Numbered from the stretch's first letter, positions 41,797 to 51,709 are shown. The stretch is DNA of 64,000 nucleotides from JBDTVS01 sp040007095 (GCA_040007095.1 JBDTVS010000117.1:62001-126000); one strand, 5' to 3'. Translations and numbers: made by a program. The notes: generated by a model not told the origin, from the letters alone.

Positions 41797-44700
41797 CTAC
41801 TCCGCCCGAAGCGCGCTGAGCAGCGGCGTCCGAAGCGCCGTGTAGGTGGCGACGATCGACGATACCAAACCGGCCACGAAGACGCCACCGAGCAGTACCC
41901 ACCCGCCGGCGCGGATCGGCAGCCACCCACCCCGGTCGATCACCGCCGGCACGACGGCGACGCCGGCACACGCCGCGCCGATGGCGAGGCCCCAGACGAG
42001 CAGGAGCACGTTTTCGGACAGGACAATCGCAAAGACATGCGCCCGCCCGTACCCCACCGCTGCGAGAAGGGCCAGCTCCTTTCGCCGCTCGAGGACATTG
42101 CGCAGCAGCACGGCCGCCATCCCGATCGTCCCGATGACGAGACCGAGCCCGCCGAGCGACTGGAACGTCGAGATGTACGTATTCTCGACGCGGTGGAACG
42201 CCGCCAGCCGTTCGGCGGTCGCGACAACGTTGGCGCCGAGGTCCCGCGCGCCCTGTTCGATGGCTTGCGCGACACGGGGCCCATTACTCTCAGGAGCCTC
42301 GACGAGCAGCCGCTGAAATCCTTCCTGCGCGGGAAACAGCCGCAGAAAATTGGCCTCCGACATCACCAGTTCGCTTTGGAGAATGCTGTCGCTCAGAGCC
42401 GCCACCAGACGCAGGCGTATGGGCCGACCTCCCCAATCAATCACCATTTCGTCGCCGAGGTTCTTGTGCAGGACGTAAGCCATCGAGTTCGCGTCTGCAA
42501 CGACGGGGACGACCGGGCCTTGGTCGCCCGTCTCAGACCGATCGAGCAGCAGCCACGGGTTTCCCTGCTCGGCGTCGCTGCCTGGGATGGCGCGTTGAAA
42601 CCTGAATCGGCCGGACTCGATGAAGGCGCGCGAGGCACCGAGGATTGTCGGGTTCCTGGGCTCGTAGAGGTTCAAGCAGCTGGCGTCATCGCCTGGTCTG
42701 ACGCGAAACGGTTCGACCCGCACGTCGGGGAAGGCCGCAAGCCCCAGGGCATCACGGCCGTCCGGGCCGTTCGGATCATGGACGAGCGGCACCAACAGAT
42801 CGACCAGCAGCGAATAGCCTCCCACGCCGGAGTGCCGATCGCTTGCGGGCGGACCCACGTGCCGGAATGCGTCAACCGAGATCAAGATGAAGGTCGCCGC
42901 AGCGATCACGGCGATCCCAAGCACACTTCGACCGGGACGATCGGCGGCATGCCGCAGGCCCAAGCGTCCCATCGCCCGCCAGCCACCTCCCTGGAGCGGT
43001 CGGCGGATCGGCCGCCGCAAGGTCACCGCGGCCATGCACAAACATGCGGCCAGCAGGCACGCGCCCGCGCCGAAGAACGCGCCACTCTTCGCGACCGCAT
43101 TGGCCCAGCCCGCCGCGATGAGCGAAAATCCCAGCGCGGCAAACGTCGCGGCGGCAATCGTTGGCACTCGAGATCGACTTGTGCCGGCGGCCGGCGCCAT
43201 TTCTGTTGCGATCATCCCCGAGAGCAAGCTCCGCTCCGAGATCCGGGACAGGCTCCGCAGGGTCCACCAGAGACACGTCACGGCCGTCACCGCCACGCCG
43301 ATCACGCCACCGGCCAGCGAGGCGAACGAGAGATGAAGCCGAAGTGCATCGGTGCCCACGGCCCCGCTCCACCACGATCCGAGGCCGGTCATCATGGTCG
43401 ACGCGTACCCGATCGCTCCGCCAATCCCGATCACGCTGCCGGCCAGCGTCACCACCAGCGCCTCGGCGACGAACAGGGCGCGAATGCGGCCGGTGGTGTA
43501 TCCGACCGCGCGCAACAGGCCGACTTCCTGCGCGCGCTGCTCGACGCCGAGTCTGAAGAACAAGGCGGCGAGTAGCAGCGCCGAGACCACGAGGAAGAAG
43601 CTGAAATAGGTGAAGTACTCGCCGAAGTCCGTCGAGCCCCGCGACGCCGTCAATCCGTCGGCACGCACATCCTGCACCGAGACGCCGGTCGTCAGAGGAT
43701 CGAGCAGGGCACGCAGACGCACGGCGTACCGATCGCGCGCCTCGGTTGGCGACTGATCCGCCGGCGGTATCACGCGAATCGACGTGCGATCGCCGTACCG
43801 TGAGCGCCAGAGCCGCTGCCCCACGTCGAGGCGGATGAACGCTTTGGGCGTGGTCCGGAATTGCTTCCAGTAGTCCTCGTCGATCCGGCGGACCCGGCGC
43901 AGATCGAGCGGGAAGGGCGGATCCCAGTCCGCCATCGAGTCCGAGTCGGTCAATCCGGGATACACAGGCGCGAGGGTCCGATCCGCCGTGAAGCCTTGCA
44001 TGGGCACGACGCCGGCGACTCGAAAGTCCGCCGTACGTTGGACCAGACGTCCGGGCGGCTCCCACACCGCATAGTCGAGGGTCAACGGATCGCCGGCCTG
44101 GGCATGGAGATCGCGGGCCGCCCAGTCGTTCAGGACGATCGGGGGGCGCTCGTCGGCGGCATTCTCGAGGCCTGCGATCGCCGTCGGGTCAACCGCGGCG
44201 ACCAGCGAATACGGCACTTCGCGGTCGCCGTGCTTGAGCGTATTGGCGAGGTAGGTGAACACACTGTGCGGCTCGAGCTGCATCTCTGTCGCGGCTCGCT
44301 CCGCAGCGGCCGCTTGCACATCGTCGAGCAGACCGCCGGCGCTTTCGACGGCCACCGCGTGCGACGACTCGATCGCGCGAACCGTGACGCCGAGATCGTC
44401 GATCGTCATACGCCGCCGGACCAGCGCCTCCAACGTCGCGCGTGTCGCCGCGGCCGTCGGTTCCGCACGCGCCGAGAGGAGCAGCGTGTTCACGCGGCCG
44501 TCGAGCGCCAGTTCCTGTTGGAGGCGACGAAGCGGGACAAATACCGCGCGCACGCTCCCCTGCTGGGGCCGGAGCGAGAACTCACCCAGGTCGGCCTGGC
44601 CGGCGATCCCGAGAACCGACAGCCGGAGCGTCCGACCCAGGTCGTCCTTTCGTCCCTGCAGCGACTCGATCGGCACGGCGGACGGGCGCGCCACGCGCAC

Positions 44701-45174
44701 CAGCACCGTCCCTCCGGCCTTGGCGCCGATGTCCTCGGCCAGTGCCGCGCTGAGCAGCGCCTCGCGGCGCTCCGCGGCAGACTCCCAGTTGGACACCGCG
44801 ACGCCGTGAAAACGCCAGAAGCGCTCGTCCACGCCGTACACCGCGACGCGCGGCACGCGCCGCCCGCTCGTCTGATCGCCGACCACGCCTTCGACGACGA
44901 TCATCGGGGCAATCGAGGCGAACGACCCGGAGAACGCGCCGTCGGCGCGAAGCTCGTCCGCCAAGGCGTCGCGGAAGAACCCTGTGGAGAGAACGAGGTG
45001 GTCGGTGCGGCCGAGCCGATGGAGGACGAGATCGCGAAGGCTGCCGCGCACGGACTCGCCGACCAGGAGCGCGCCGGCGAGCACCGCCACCGCCGTCGCG
45101 ACGCCCAGCGCCACCGCCGCATTGGTGCGGCGGTAGTAGGTGAACGCGCGAATCACCAGTCGGCTAGTCCGCAT
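41797..45174 (-). CDS. Giant ABC transporter permease with two FtsX modules
   Basis: The 1125-residue membrane protein starts RAFTYYRRTNAAVALGVATA, followed by the first transmembrane helix. A long extracytoplasmic MacB-PCD-like domain (about residues 45-545) precedes three transmembrane helices of an FtsX domain (VVSALLLAALFFRLGVEQRA to about 690). Two further helices and a second extracytoplasmic domain lead to a terminal FtsX module (VIGTIGMAAVLLRNVLERRK to the end). With the ATPase at 45327-45992, on the same strand and transcribed first, it forms a Lol/MacB-type mechanotransmission exporter. This long two-module form is common in Acidobacteria. Confidence 0.88.
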   Translation of the reverse strand: MRTSRLVIRAFTYYRRTNAAVALGVATAVAVLAGALLVGESVRGSLRDLVLHRLGRTDHLVLSTGFFRDALADELRADGAFSGSFASIAPMIVVEGVVGDQTSGRRVPRVAVYGVDERFWRFHGVAVSNWESAAERREALLSAALAEDIGAKAGGTVLVRVARPSAVPIESLQGRKDDLGRTLRLSVLGIAGQADLGEFSLRPQQGSVRAVFVPLRRLQQELALDGRVNTLLLSARAEPTAAATRATLEALVRRRMTIDDLGVTVRAIESSHAVAVESAGGLLDDVQAAAAERAATEMQLEPHSVFTYLANTLKHGDREVPYSLVAAVDPTAIAGLENAADERPPIVLNDWAARDLHAQAGDPLTLDYAVWEPPGRLVQRTADFRVAGVVPMQGFTADRTLAPVYPGLTDSDSMADWDPPFPLDLRRVRRIDEDYWKQFRTTPKAFIRLDVGQRLWRSRYGDRTSIRVIPPADQSPTEARDRYAVRLRALLDPLTTGVSVQDVRADGLTASRGSTDFGEYFTYFSFFLVVSALLLAALFFRLGVEQRAQEVGLLRAVGYTTGRIRALFVAEALVVTLAGSVIGIGGAIGYASTMMTGLGSWWSGAVGTDALRLHLSFASLAGGVIGVAVTAVTCLWWTLRSLSRISERSLLSGMIATEMAPAAGTSRSRVPTIAAATFAALGFSLIAAGWANAVAKSGAFFGAGACLLAACLCMAAVTLRRPIRRPLQGGGWRAMGRLGLRHAADRPGRSVLGIAVIAAATFILISVDAFRHVGPPASDRHSGVGGYSLLVDLLVPLVHDPNGPDGRDALGLAAFPDVRVEPFRVRPGDDASCLNLYEPRNPTILGASRAFIESGRFRFQRAIPGSDAEQGNPWLLLDRSETGDQGPVVPVVADANSMAYVLHKNLGDEMVIDWGGRPIRLRLVAALSDSILQSELVMSEANFLRLFPAQEGFQRLLVEAPESNGPRVAQAIEQGARDLGANVVATAERLAAFHRVENTYISTFQSLGGLGLVIGTIGMAAVLLRNVLERRKELALLAAVGYGRAHVFAIVLSENVLLLVWGLAIGAACAGVAVVPAVIDRGGWLPIRAGGWVLLGGVFVAGLVSSIVATYTALRTPLLSALRAE

Positions 45175-45193
45175 TTGTCGCAGTTCTCAAATG

Positions 45194-45226
45194 CAACCAC
45201 GAAAGCACGAAGACGCGAAACCGTTG
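45194..45226. repeat. Dispersed repeat, family A copy
   Basis: CAACCACGAAAGCACGAAGA continues with CGCGAAACCGTTG. It lies in the 152-nt gap between the permease and ATPase genes, together with the next copy. Confidence 0.55.
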
Positions 45227-45274
45227 TTTCATCAGCCTGTACCGTTCGTCTCTCAAATTGGCGCAACATTTCTT

Positions 45275-45316
45275 GAACCACAAAGGACACGAAGAACACG
45301 AAGGTTTCGTGGTGGC
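45275..45316. repeat. Dispersed repeat, family A copy
   Basis: GAACCACAAAGGACACGAAG continues with AACACGAAGG and ends with TTTCGTGGTG, a partial inverted right arm. It lies just downstream of the ATPase stop codon. Confidence 0.65.
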
Positions 45317-45326
45317 ATGTGACGCT

Positions 45327-45992
45327 TCACGATCTGACCAGCTGGCGATCGGTGAGCTCAAAACGAATCGGGAATCGCGACGCCAGCGGCAGGCTGTGCG
45401 TGACGACAATGAGGATCGTGTTCTGACGACGGTGCAGATCGAGCAGGAGCGCCGAGACGTTGTCGGCCGAAGCCCGATCGAGGTTGCCGGTCGGCTCGTC
45501 GCAGAGCAGGAGCCGCGGCCCCTGAATCAACGCCCGCGCGATCGCGACCCTCTGCCGCTCGCCACCGGAGAGCTCGCCTGGCCGATGATCGATCCGGTCG
45601 CTGAGGCCCACCCGGTCGATCAGTTCGCGCGCCCGATCGGCCGGCTGGCCGACCTGGGCCGCGACCAGCGTCGGAATCAATACATTTTCGAGGACCGAGC
45701 ATTGCGGGAGCAGGCAGTGATCCTGGAACACGAAACCGACCGACGCATTCCTGAAGGCCGCCAGATCGCGCGGCTTCAGCAGGAACGGATTCGTGCCATC
45801 GAGCGAGACGGTGCCGGCGTTTGGCGGCTCGAGCGCACCCAGAAGATAGAGCAGTGAGCTCTTGCCCGCCCCCGACGGTCCCATGACAGCGGCGGCATCA
45901 CCTGGCGCAAGGGTGAAGGACACGTCCGAGAGGACCGTCAAGGGTCCTCGGGGCGTCGGATAGAACTTCGTGAGGTTGGTAACTTGGAGCAT
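45327..45992 (-). CDS. LolD/MacB-type ABC transporter ATPase
   Basis: The 221-residue ATPase has Walker A GPSGAGKSS, Q loop FVFQDHCLLP, signature LSGGERQRVAIARAL, Walker B LLLCDEPTGNLD and switch His in VVTHSLPLA. The short linker-free form is typical of LolD/FtsE/MacB-associated ATPases. It precedes the giant permease on the same strand, separated by 152 nt of repeats. Confidence 0.94.
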   Translation of the reverse strand: MLQVTNLTKFYPTPRGPLTVLSDVSFTLAPGDAAAVMGPSGAGKSSLLYLLGALEPPNAGTVSLDGTNPFLLKPRDLAAFRNASVGFVFQDHCLLPQCSVLENVLIPTLVAAQVGQPADRARELIDRVGLSDRIDHRPGELSGGERQRVAIARALIQGPRLLLCDEPTGNLDRASADNVSALLLDLHRRQNTILIVVTHSLPLASRFPIRFELTDRQLVRS

Positions 45993-46050
45993 GCAACAAG
46001 GAGATCAGTTCGTGGGAGTCAGCGCTACGAATGAATCGGTACCAAGAAGA

Positions 46051-46081
46051 TAACCACAAAGAACACAACGGACACAAAGGG
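46051..46081. repeat. Dispersed repeat, family A copy
   Basis: TAACCACAAAGAACACAACG continues with GACACAAAGGG, in the 100-nt gap between the ATPase and glycosyltransferase genes. Confidence 0.6.
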
Positions 46082-46093
46082 AAGGTGTGAATT

Positions 46094-47416
46094 TCAAGAC
46101 GGCCCGGCGACGTCCGCCGGCAGCGCGCTGACTCTTCGTGTGACCGCCTCGTACACCGCCATCATCCGGTCGGCGGATTGGGCGATGCCGTAGTGCGCCC
46201 GCACGCCCTCGAATGCGCGGTCGCCAAGTGTTTGCCGCAATGGGCGATCGGCCCACAGCTGGTAGAGACCATCGGCCAACGCCATGGGATCGTCGGGTGC
46301 GACGAGCAGCCCGCCGCCGGTTCTCTCGACGACTTCGGTAAACGCCCCGCGCCGCGGTTGCACGACGGGAACGCCACTCGCCATGGCTTCGAACAGAAAG
46401 ACGCCCTTCGGCTCGTCGTAGGTGGCGGGCACCGAGAGGACGTCGATCGATCGCAAGAATGCCAGCTTGCCCGCACGGTCGACAGCGCCGCGGTACGTGA
46501 ATTCTCCGGCGAGACCGGCGCGGCCAAGGCTGCGCTTGACCTCCTCGAGATATGGCTCGTGTTCGCGCGCCAGGTACCCGGCGGCCTCCAGCCGGACGGG
46601 CGACCCGGCGGTCCGCTGTCGGAAGCGGATGTAGGCATCGGCGAGGGCGTGCAGCCCTTTCTCGGGCGCCATCCGCGCGAAATAGCCGACGCGAAACACG
46701 CCATCGTCGTCCGGATCCCGCTCGTACCCGGCGAGATTGATGCCGAGCGGCACGACGGCCATCCGATCGGAAGGAATGCCGAGCAGCCGCGACATCACCG
46801 GGGCGTAGTAGTCGCTGACCGCGATGAACCGGTCGACGTCCGACACCTGGCGGCGAATCAATTCGTACGCGCGTTCTCGGTACGGTTCCAACAGACCGCC
46901 GAGAAAGAGATCCTCGCCTTGCAGGGTGCAGCAAACCGGCCGCTTCAGCTTGTCGGCGAGCGGCCGCGCCAGGCCGATGAGCATCGAGTTCGGCAGATTG
47001 ACGACGTCGGGGACCGGTTCGTCCGTCAGCCAGTCGAGCAGCTTGTCGAACTCCTTTCGGAGCACGCCTCGCGGCCCCTCGAGCATCGAAATCGTGAGAT
47101 CGCCGAGCAGCTTCGGGTCTGTGGAAATCGACCGGCTTGCGAACGCGTTGATGACCCGCGGCGAATCCCACCACCGATCCAGGAAGCGCGGCGTGCTCCG
47201 GAACAGCGCCAGACGCTGCTGCATGTAGACGCTGATCCCGCCAAATAGCACCTGATTTCGGCTGACGTTGACCTCGTCGGTGTGGGTAGGCGTGTAGAGC
47301 GGAAGCAGCGTGACCTCGTGCCCGCGAGCCAGGAGCTCGACGGCGAGCGCGTTGTCCCGGAAACAGCTCCCGCAGTACATCCCGGCCGCGCCGGCGGTAA
47401 TGGAGAGGATCTTCAT
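46094..47416 (-). CDS. GT4-family glycosyltransferase
   Basis: The 440-residue GT-B protein has an N-terminal Gly-rich loop in ITAGAAGMYCGSCFRDNALA, which resembles the glycogen/sucrose synthase-like donor loop. The C-terminal half has VGYFARMAPEKGLHALADAY (nucleotide-sugar site) and the EX7E-type region DEPKGVFLFEAMASGVPVV. CxxC in the N-terminal loop (YCGSCF) is noteworthy but unexplained. It follows the ALDH-like gene on the same strand, gap 31 nt. Acceptor unknown. Confidence 0.88.
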   Translation of the reverse strand: MKILSITAGAAGMYCGSCFRDNALAVELLARGHEVTLLPLYTPTHTDEVNVSRNQVLFGGISVYMQQRLALFRSTPRFLDRWWDSPRVINAFASRSISTDPKLLGDLTISMLEGPRGVLRKEFDKLLDWLTDEPVPDVVNLPNSMLIGLARPLADKLKRPVCCTLQGEDLFLGGLLEPYRERAYELIRRQVSDVDRFIAVSDYYAPVMSRLLGIPSDRMAVVPLGINLAGYERDPDDDGVFRVGYFARMAPEKGLHALADAYIRFRQRTAGSPVRLEAAGYLAREHEPYLEEVKRSLGRAGLAGEFTYRGAVDRAGKLAFLRSIDVLSVPATYDEPKGVFLFEAMASGVPVVQPRRGAFTEVVERTGGGLLVAPDDPMALADGLYQLWADRPLRQTLGDRAFEGVRAHYGIAQSADRMMAVYEAVTRRVSALPADVAGPS

Positions 47417-47447
47417 GGCGCCAGGGCGGAGCCACCCGCCCTCTCAC

Positions 47448-48872
47448 TCACCCCAGCTCCGCCGACTGGAATGCGCGCGCGCGAAACAGGAAGTCGATCA
47501 GGTTGCCTTCGTGGGGCTGTCGCCAGTTCAATCGATTCGTGGGGACGGGCCCGAGATTCAGGCGATCGATATATGTGGCATCCAGTAGACGCCGCTGGAG
47601 GTCGGGCGCGCCGGTGATGGCCGTGCACACCAGTGTCGGGCCCATCTTCTCCAACAGCTGATGCTCCGGACACTGCACCACCGTAACAAAGGGAAACATA
47701 TATTCTTTTTGTGCCGCGGCGGCGTCCGGCGATTCGCAGTGCAGGACCGTTGGCAGCAGGTAGTCGGCCCGGCCTTCGTTGAAGACGCGCGGTATGTCGC
47801 GATGGCGCGCCGTGACGTCGATCACTCCGGCGGTCAAGTCGGCGTCGATCGCCTTCGAAATGGCGTCGGCCACGCCGGGCACGGTGAACGCGGCCAGGCT
47901 CGATTCGGGGTCGTCGGGCGGCAGCGGCCGCACGCCGGCCAGCCGTTCAGCCAACGCTTCGGCGATCTCGCGAGTGTGGCGGCTGGCCCAGATCCCCGAG
48001 CAGTTGATGCAGCTGCGCCCGCTGTTGATGAAGACGCTTTCGGCCATCACGTCGATCCAACGTTCCCACTGGTCGACCTGGTCGTCGCCGACCACGATCT
48101 TCGAGAACCCTGGCCCGTGCGCCTGAACTTTGGCGTTGCCGCGATACCGATCGACTGTCGCGGTTCCGCCAAAGATCAAGCTGCGGCTGCAGCTGTCGAG
48201 CACGGCGGCGCCGACATCACCCAGGCCCGGATAGACCGAAATCGCGTCGCGGGGAATGCCCGCCTGGAAAAACGCCTCCGCCATGCGGTACGGCGTCCAT
48301 GGCTCCTGGGGACCGGGCTTGAGCACCAGACCGATCTGCAACGGAATCACCGGCAGCCACAGCGTGTGCACGCCCGGCGAATTGGACGGCAGCACCAGAC
48401 CGACCACCGGGCTCTGCGCCTGATAGCTGATCGGCACGCCCCGTTCTTCACCGTGCCCCAGGGAGAGCACGTCGAAGTCGAGGCCGCGTGTCAGCGAGGT
48501 CAAGATGCTGCGCATCTCGGCCAGCACGAAGGCGTTCTTCTTCATGTTCGCGCGGCACATGTGCTCGGGCAGGCCGGTGCTGGCCGATTGGGCGCGCACG
48601 AATTCGTCGGGCGTCTGCGTGCCGTCGCCCATCGGCAAGGTGGCGTTCGTGTAGAGCTCGCCGGCGGTGCAGACCCGGGCCATGAGCTCGGCCATCGGGA
48701 TCTCGCGCAACATGTCGCGCGCGCGCTGCGACTTGCGCATGTCGCGCTGGATCATCCCGCCATTGGCGCGGCTGACGCGGGCAATCGCCTGCCCGTCGAC
48801 AAAGTGGACCACCTCGTCCACGTCCATGCTCGTGTAGGCTTGGCCCCAACGGAGAACAGGAAGTTGCAGCAT
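47448..48872 (-). CDS. Aldehyde dehydrogenase superfamily protein, LuxC-like acyl/aryl reductase
   Basis: The 474-residue protein has an ALDH fold with VVGLVLPSNSPGVHTLWLPV (cofactor-binding region), SLIFGGTATVDRYRG, and the catalytic cysteine region VFINSGRSCINCSGIW. Its first 120 residues are unlike standard ALDHs and resemble acyl-CoA/acyl-enzyme reductases such as LuxC. The neighbour upstream on the same strand (49019-50143) is an adenylate-forming enzyme resembling LuxE. Together they could reduce a carboxylic acid to an aldehyde. The acid is unknown. Confidence 0.78.
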   Translation of the reverse strand: MLQLPVLRWGQAYTSMDVDEVVHFVDGQAIARVSRANGGMIQRDMRKSQRARDMLREIPMAELMARVCTAGELYTNATLPMGDGTQTPDEFVRAQSASTGLPEHMCRANMKKNAFVLAEMRSILTSLTRGLDFDVLSLGHGEERGVPISYQAQSPVVGLVLPSNSPGVHTLWLPVIPLQIGLVLKPGPQEPWTPYRMAEAFFQAGIPRDAISVYPGLGDVGAAVLDSCSRSLIFGGTATVDRYRGNAKVQAHGPGFSKIVVGDDQVDQWERWIDVMAESVFINSGRSCINCSGIWASRHTREIAEALAERLAGVRPLPPDDPESSLAAFTVPGVADAISKAIDADLTAGVIDVTARHRDIPRVFNEGRADYLLPTVLHCESPDAAAAQKEYMFPFVTVVQCPEHQLLEKMGPTLVCTAITGAPDLQRRLLDATYIDRLNLGPVPTNRLNWRQPHEGNLIDFLFRARAFQSAELG

Positions 48873-48920
48873 TGTGTCCTTGACGACCCCCGAAGAGTAC
48901 CTGGGACGGGGAGTTTTTGT

Positions 48921-48952
48921 ATTCTTCGTGTGCTTTGTGTCTTTGTGGTTCA
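48921..48952. repeat. Dispersed repeat, family A copy (reverse orientation)
   Basis: TTCTTCGTGTGC-type units read CTTTGTGTCTTTGTGGTTCA at the right end, the reverse complement of GAACCACAAAG. It sits in the 146-nt gap between the acyl reductase and adenylate-forming genes. Confidence 0.6.
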
Positions 48953-49018
48953 GGTGTTCATGGCGTACAGCGCCATTTGGTTCTCTGCGTTCTCAGCGGT
49001 CTCCGCGTTGATCGTCTC

Positions 49019-50143
49019 TTAGTACACCCCAACGGTCGTCGTGGACGCGAAGCCGCGGTACGGACGGACGCCGCTGATGCCGTCCCAGGGATAGGCGGCG
49101 AACGGCGGCTCGCGCTCGCCCTCGTCGCGCTCGAGAAATCCCGGCACGAAGAACTCCTTGGTCAGCGTCGTCAACTTCACGCGCCCGGTCTCGCCGTAGC
49201 CGACGACTTTGTTCGAATCGTCGAAATCGACGACTTCGATCGCCGCCCGCGGCTGCGGCGCATAGTAGGCAATCGTGTAGTTGTTGTGGGGACCGCTCGG
49301 GGCGCTGGGCGCCAGTCCCATCAAGGTGTTGCCGTAGGTCGGCGTCATGTACGCTCCGTCGAGCAGTTCCTCGTGGGCGAAACGGTTCCACTGGGGCGTA
49401 AACTCGGTGCCCCCGGAAAAAATTCCCGTGACGCCCATCTTCCGGATCGTCGTGCCCATCGATTCGAGCCGGAGGGCCAGCGACTCCAGCAGCTTCGGCG
49501 TCGCAAACATGCAGCGGATATCGTGGCCCGCCTGGAGAATCGTCACTGCCTGGTCGATGACGTGATCCTTGTACGCCTGGAGATGCTCGGACCACCCTTT
49601 CTTGATCAACTTGATGACCCAGCGGGGATCGAGATCGACGCAGAAACAGATGCCGCCGCCGCGGAACTGCGCCAGATGCTCGACCGACAGGCGCAGCCGG
49701 CGCGGCCCGGACGGCCCGAGCATCAGCCAATTGGATCCGCGCGGGAAATGCTCGTCGGGCAGCGTGTCGCTGAATATCTCGTAGTCGGTTCGAAAATCCT
49801 CGAGGCCGACTCGCGTCTTCGGCGTGCCGGTCGTCCCGCCGGTCTCGAACACGAAGACCGGCTTCCCGGACAGGCCCTTGGGAATCCACCGCTGCACGGG
49901 ACCGCCGCGCAGCCACTCGTCCTGAAATTCCGGGAACCGCTTGAGGTCGTCGAACCCGTGGATCTCGCGACGCGGATCCCAGCCGAGCTTCGCGGCGTAG
50001 TCGAGCCAGAACGGGCAGCCTGTCAGCGGATCGAAGTGCCAGTCGACGACTTCGACCACCCACTGGTCGAGTCTCTCTCGGGCCGCCGCGGACCGTGCGG
50101 CCAGTTCGGCCGCGCCTGTTGTACCGGATGCCGAGCTTTGCAT
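49019..50143 (-). CDS. LuxE/phenylacetate-CoA-ligase-like adenylate-forming enzyme
   Basis: The 374-residue protein has the AMP-binding P-loop VFETGGTTGTPKTRV and later GIFSGGTEFTPQWNRF, MTPTYGNTLMGLAP and the C-terminal GETGRVKLTTLTKEFFVPGF. It is shorter than true CoA ligases and matches the acyl-protein synthetase (LuxE-like) size. It would adenylate a carboxylate and hand it to the ALDH-like partner encoded next. The motif YGNT in place of the usual YG(S/M)TE is a family variant. Confidence 0.8.
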   Translation of the reverse strand: MQSSASGTTGAAELAARSAAARERLDQWVVEVVDWHFDPLTGCPFWLDYAAKLGWDPRREIHGFDDLKRFPEFQDEWLRGGPVQRWIPKGLSGKPVFVFETGGTTGTPKTRVGLEDFRTDYEIFSDTLPDEHFPRGSNWLMLGPSGPRRLRLSVEHLAQFRGGGICFCVDLDPRWVIKLIKKGWSEHLQAYKDHVIDQAVTILQAGHDIRCMFATPKLLESLALRLESMGTTIRKMGVTGIFSGGTEFTPQWNRFAHEELLDGAYMTPTYGNTLMGLAPSAPSGPHNNYTIAYYAPQPRAAIEVVDFDDSNKVVGYGETGRVKLTTLTKEFFVPGFLERDEGEREPPFAAYPWDGISGVRPYRGFASTTTVGVY

Positions 50144-50303
50144 GGGTTCGTAGTATAGCCAAACGGAGAAACGCGGCTATCATCACCCCTGCAGATCCAG
50201 ACCACGTCGACCACTTGCGCTCACCAGGCGCCCCGGGACTGGAGACTCGGGGCACTCGGCGCCCGCAGTGGTGAACCAGCGACGCAGCCCACTACGAGGC
50301 ATC

Positions 50304-51647
50304 ATGGCTACCGTTCATTCCGACGCCGCACCTGCACCTCTCACCCTCGTGCAGTGGCTCATCGTCACCATCGCCGCCATTGGCTTCTTTTACGATTCCT
50401 ACGCGCTTCTGATGCTGCCGCTCATCGTGCGCCCGGGGCTGATCGAGCTGCTGGCGGTGCCGGGCAACAGCCCGCTCATCAATGAGTGGGTCGGCTACAT
50501 CCAATTCGTGCCCGCCGTGGCCGGCGGGGTCTTCGGGCTGCTCGGGGGCTACTTCACCGATCTGTTCGGCCGCCGGCGCGTGCTGACCTGGAGCATCCTG
50601 CTGTACGCGTTCGGCACGCTCGCGTCCGGATATTCCACGTCGGTGCAGTGGCTGCTGTTCTGGCGCTGCTGCACGTTTGTCGGCGTCTGCGTGGAGTTCG
50701 TCGCCGCTGTGGCATGGCTGGCGGAACTGTTCCCGAACCCCAAGCAGCGCGAAGCCATCATCGGCTACACGCAGGCGCTGGGGTCGCTTGGCGGCGTCGC
50801 GGCCACCGGTGTGTACTATCTGATGGTCACCTACGGAGCGAACCTGCCCTCGGTGCTGGGCGGACACGAAGCGTGGCGCTACACCGCCATGTCGGGGGTC
50901 ATCCCCGCACTGCCCTTGATTCTCGTCCGACCGTTTCTCCCGGAATCGCCGACCTGGCTCAAGAAGAAGAAAGCCGGCACGCTCAAGAGACCGAGCATTG
51001 GCGAGTTGTTCAAGCCGCAGTTCAGGACGACCACCATCGTCACCACGGTGATGATGGCATGCGTCTACGCGGCCGCGTTCGGCGCCATTCAACAGACGCC
51101 CCGCATCGTGCCCGGCCTGGCCGAGGTGAGTACGTTGGCGCGCCCTGCGCAGGAGCAGGTGATCAGCGGCGTCCAGTCGTTTCAGGAATTCGGCGGGCTC
51201 GCGGGACGCTTGCTCCTGGCGTTTCTCGCGGTCCGGATCGTGAGCCGGCGCGGGCTGCTCCGTCTGTTTCAGATCCCGGGGCTGATCCTGCTGCCGCTCG
51301 TCTTCCTGTTTCCCGCGACGAATAATCTGGCCGTGCTCCGGTGGGGGATCTTCTTCGTGGGACTGGCGACGATTGGTCAGTTCAGCTTCTGGGGAAACTA
51401 CCTGCCGAGGGTGTACCCAACCTATCTGAGAGGTACCGGCGAGAGCTTCGCCGCCAATGTCGGCGGGCGAATGATCGGTACGTCGGCGGCGCTGCTGACG
51501 ACGCAACTGGTGAGCTCGATGCCTGGCGCCTCGCTCCCGACGCGGCTTGCGTATGCGTCGGCGCTCGTCGGCACGTCTGCCTACGTCATCGCCGTCATCG
51601 CCAGCATGTGGCTCCCGGAACCCTCGCGCGAAGAGCTGCCGGACTAG
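50304..51647 (+). CDS. MFS transporter (sugar/organic acid porter-like)
   Basis: ATG 50304 with GAGG upstream gives 447 residues and 12 transmembrane segments. MFS signatures are GGYFTDLFGRRRVLTWSILL (loop 2-3 motif G-x-x-D-R/F-G-R-R), LAELFPNPKQREAIIGYTQA and FLPESPTWLKKKK at the central loop. The last is typical of the metabolite:H+ symporter and sugar porter branches. It is divergent from the adenylate-forming gene across a 160-nt shared upstream region. Substrate is unknown. Confidence 0.88.
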   Translation: MATVHSDAAPAPLTLVQWLIVTIAAIGFFYDSYALLMLPLIVRPGLIELLAVPGNSPLINEWVGYIQFVPAVAGGVFGLLGGYFTDLFGRRRVLTWSILLYAFGTLASGYSTSVQWLLFWRCCTFVGVCVEFVAAVAWLAELFPNPKQREAIIGYTQALGSLGGVAATGVYYLMVTYGANLPSVLGGHEAWRYTAMSGVIPALPLILVRPFLPESPTWLKKKKAGTLKRPSIGELFKPQFRTTTIVTTVMMACVYAAAFGAIQQTPRIVPGLAEVSTLARPAQEQVISGVQSFQEFGGLAGRLLLAFLAVRIVSRRGLLRLFQIPGLILLPLVFLFPATNNLAVLRWGIFFVGLATIGQFSFWGNYLPRVYPTYLRGTGESFAANVGGRMIGTSAALLTTQLVSSMPGASLPTRLAYASALVGTSAYVIAVIASMWLPEPSREELPD

Positions 51648-51709
51648 TGTCCGCGTTGCTATTTCGTCACGGAAAACTTTCCAGAGGTCGGGTCTCAATC
51701 TCAAGCTCA

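Noticed and set aside
41797..45174. Possibility that the giant permease is two fused frames by error
   Set aside because: The frame is continuous and long two-FtsX permeases of this size are a known form in this kind of organism.
45194..45316. Repeat pair between ATPase and permease considered as a CRISPR array
   Set aside because: Units are imperfect, have no constant spacer length and recur singly elsewhere; no cas genes are present.
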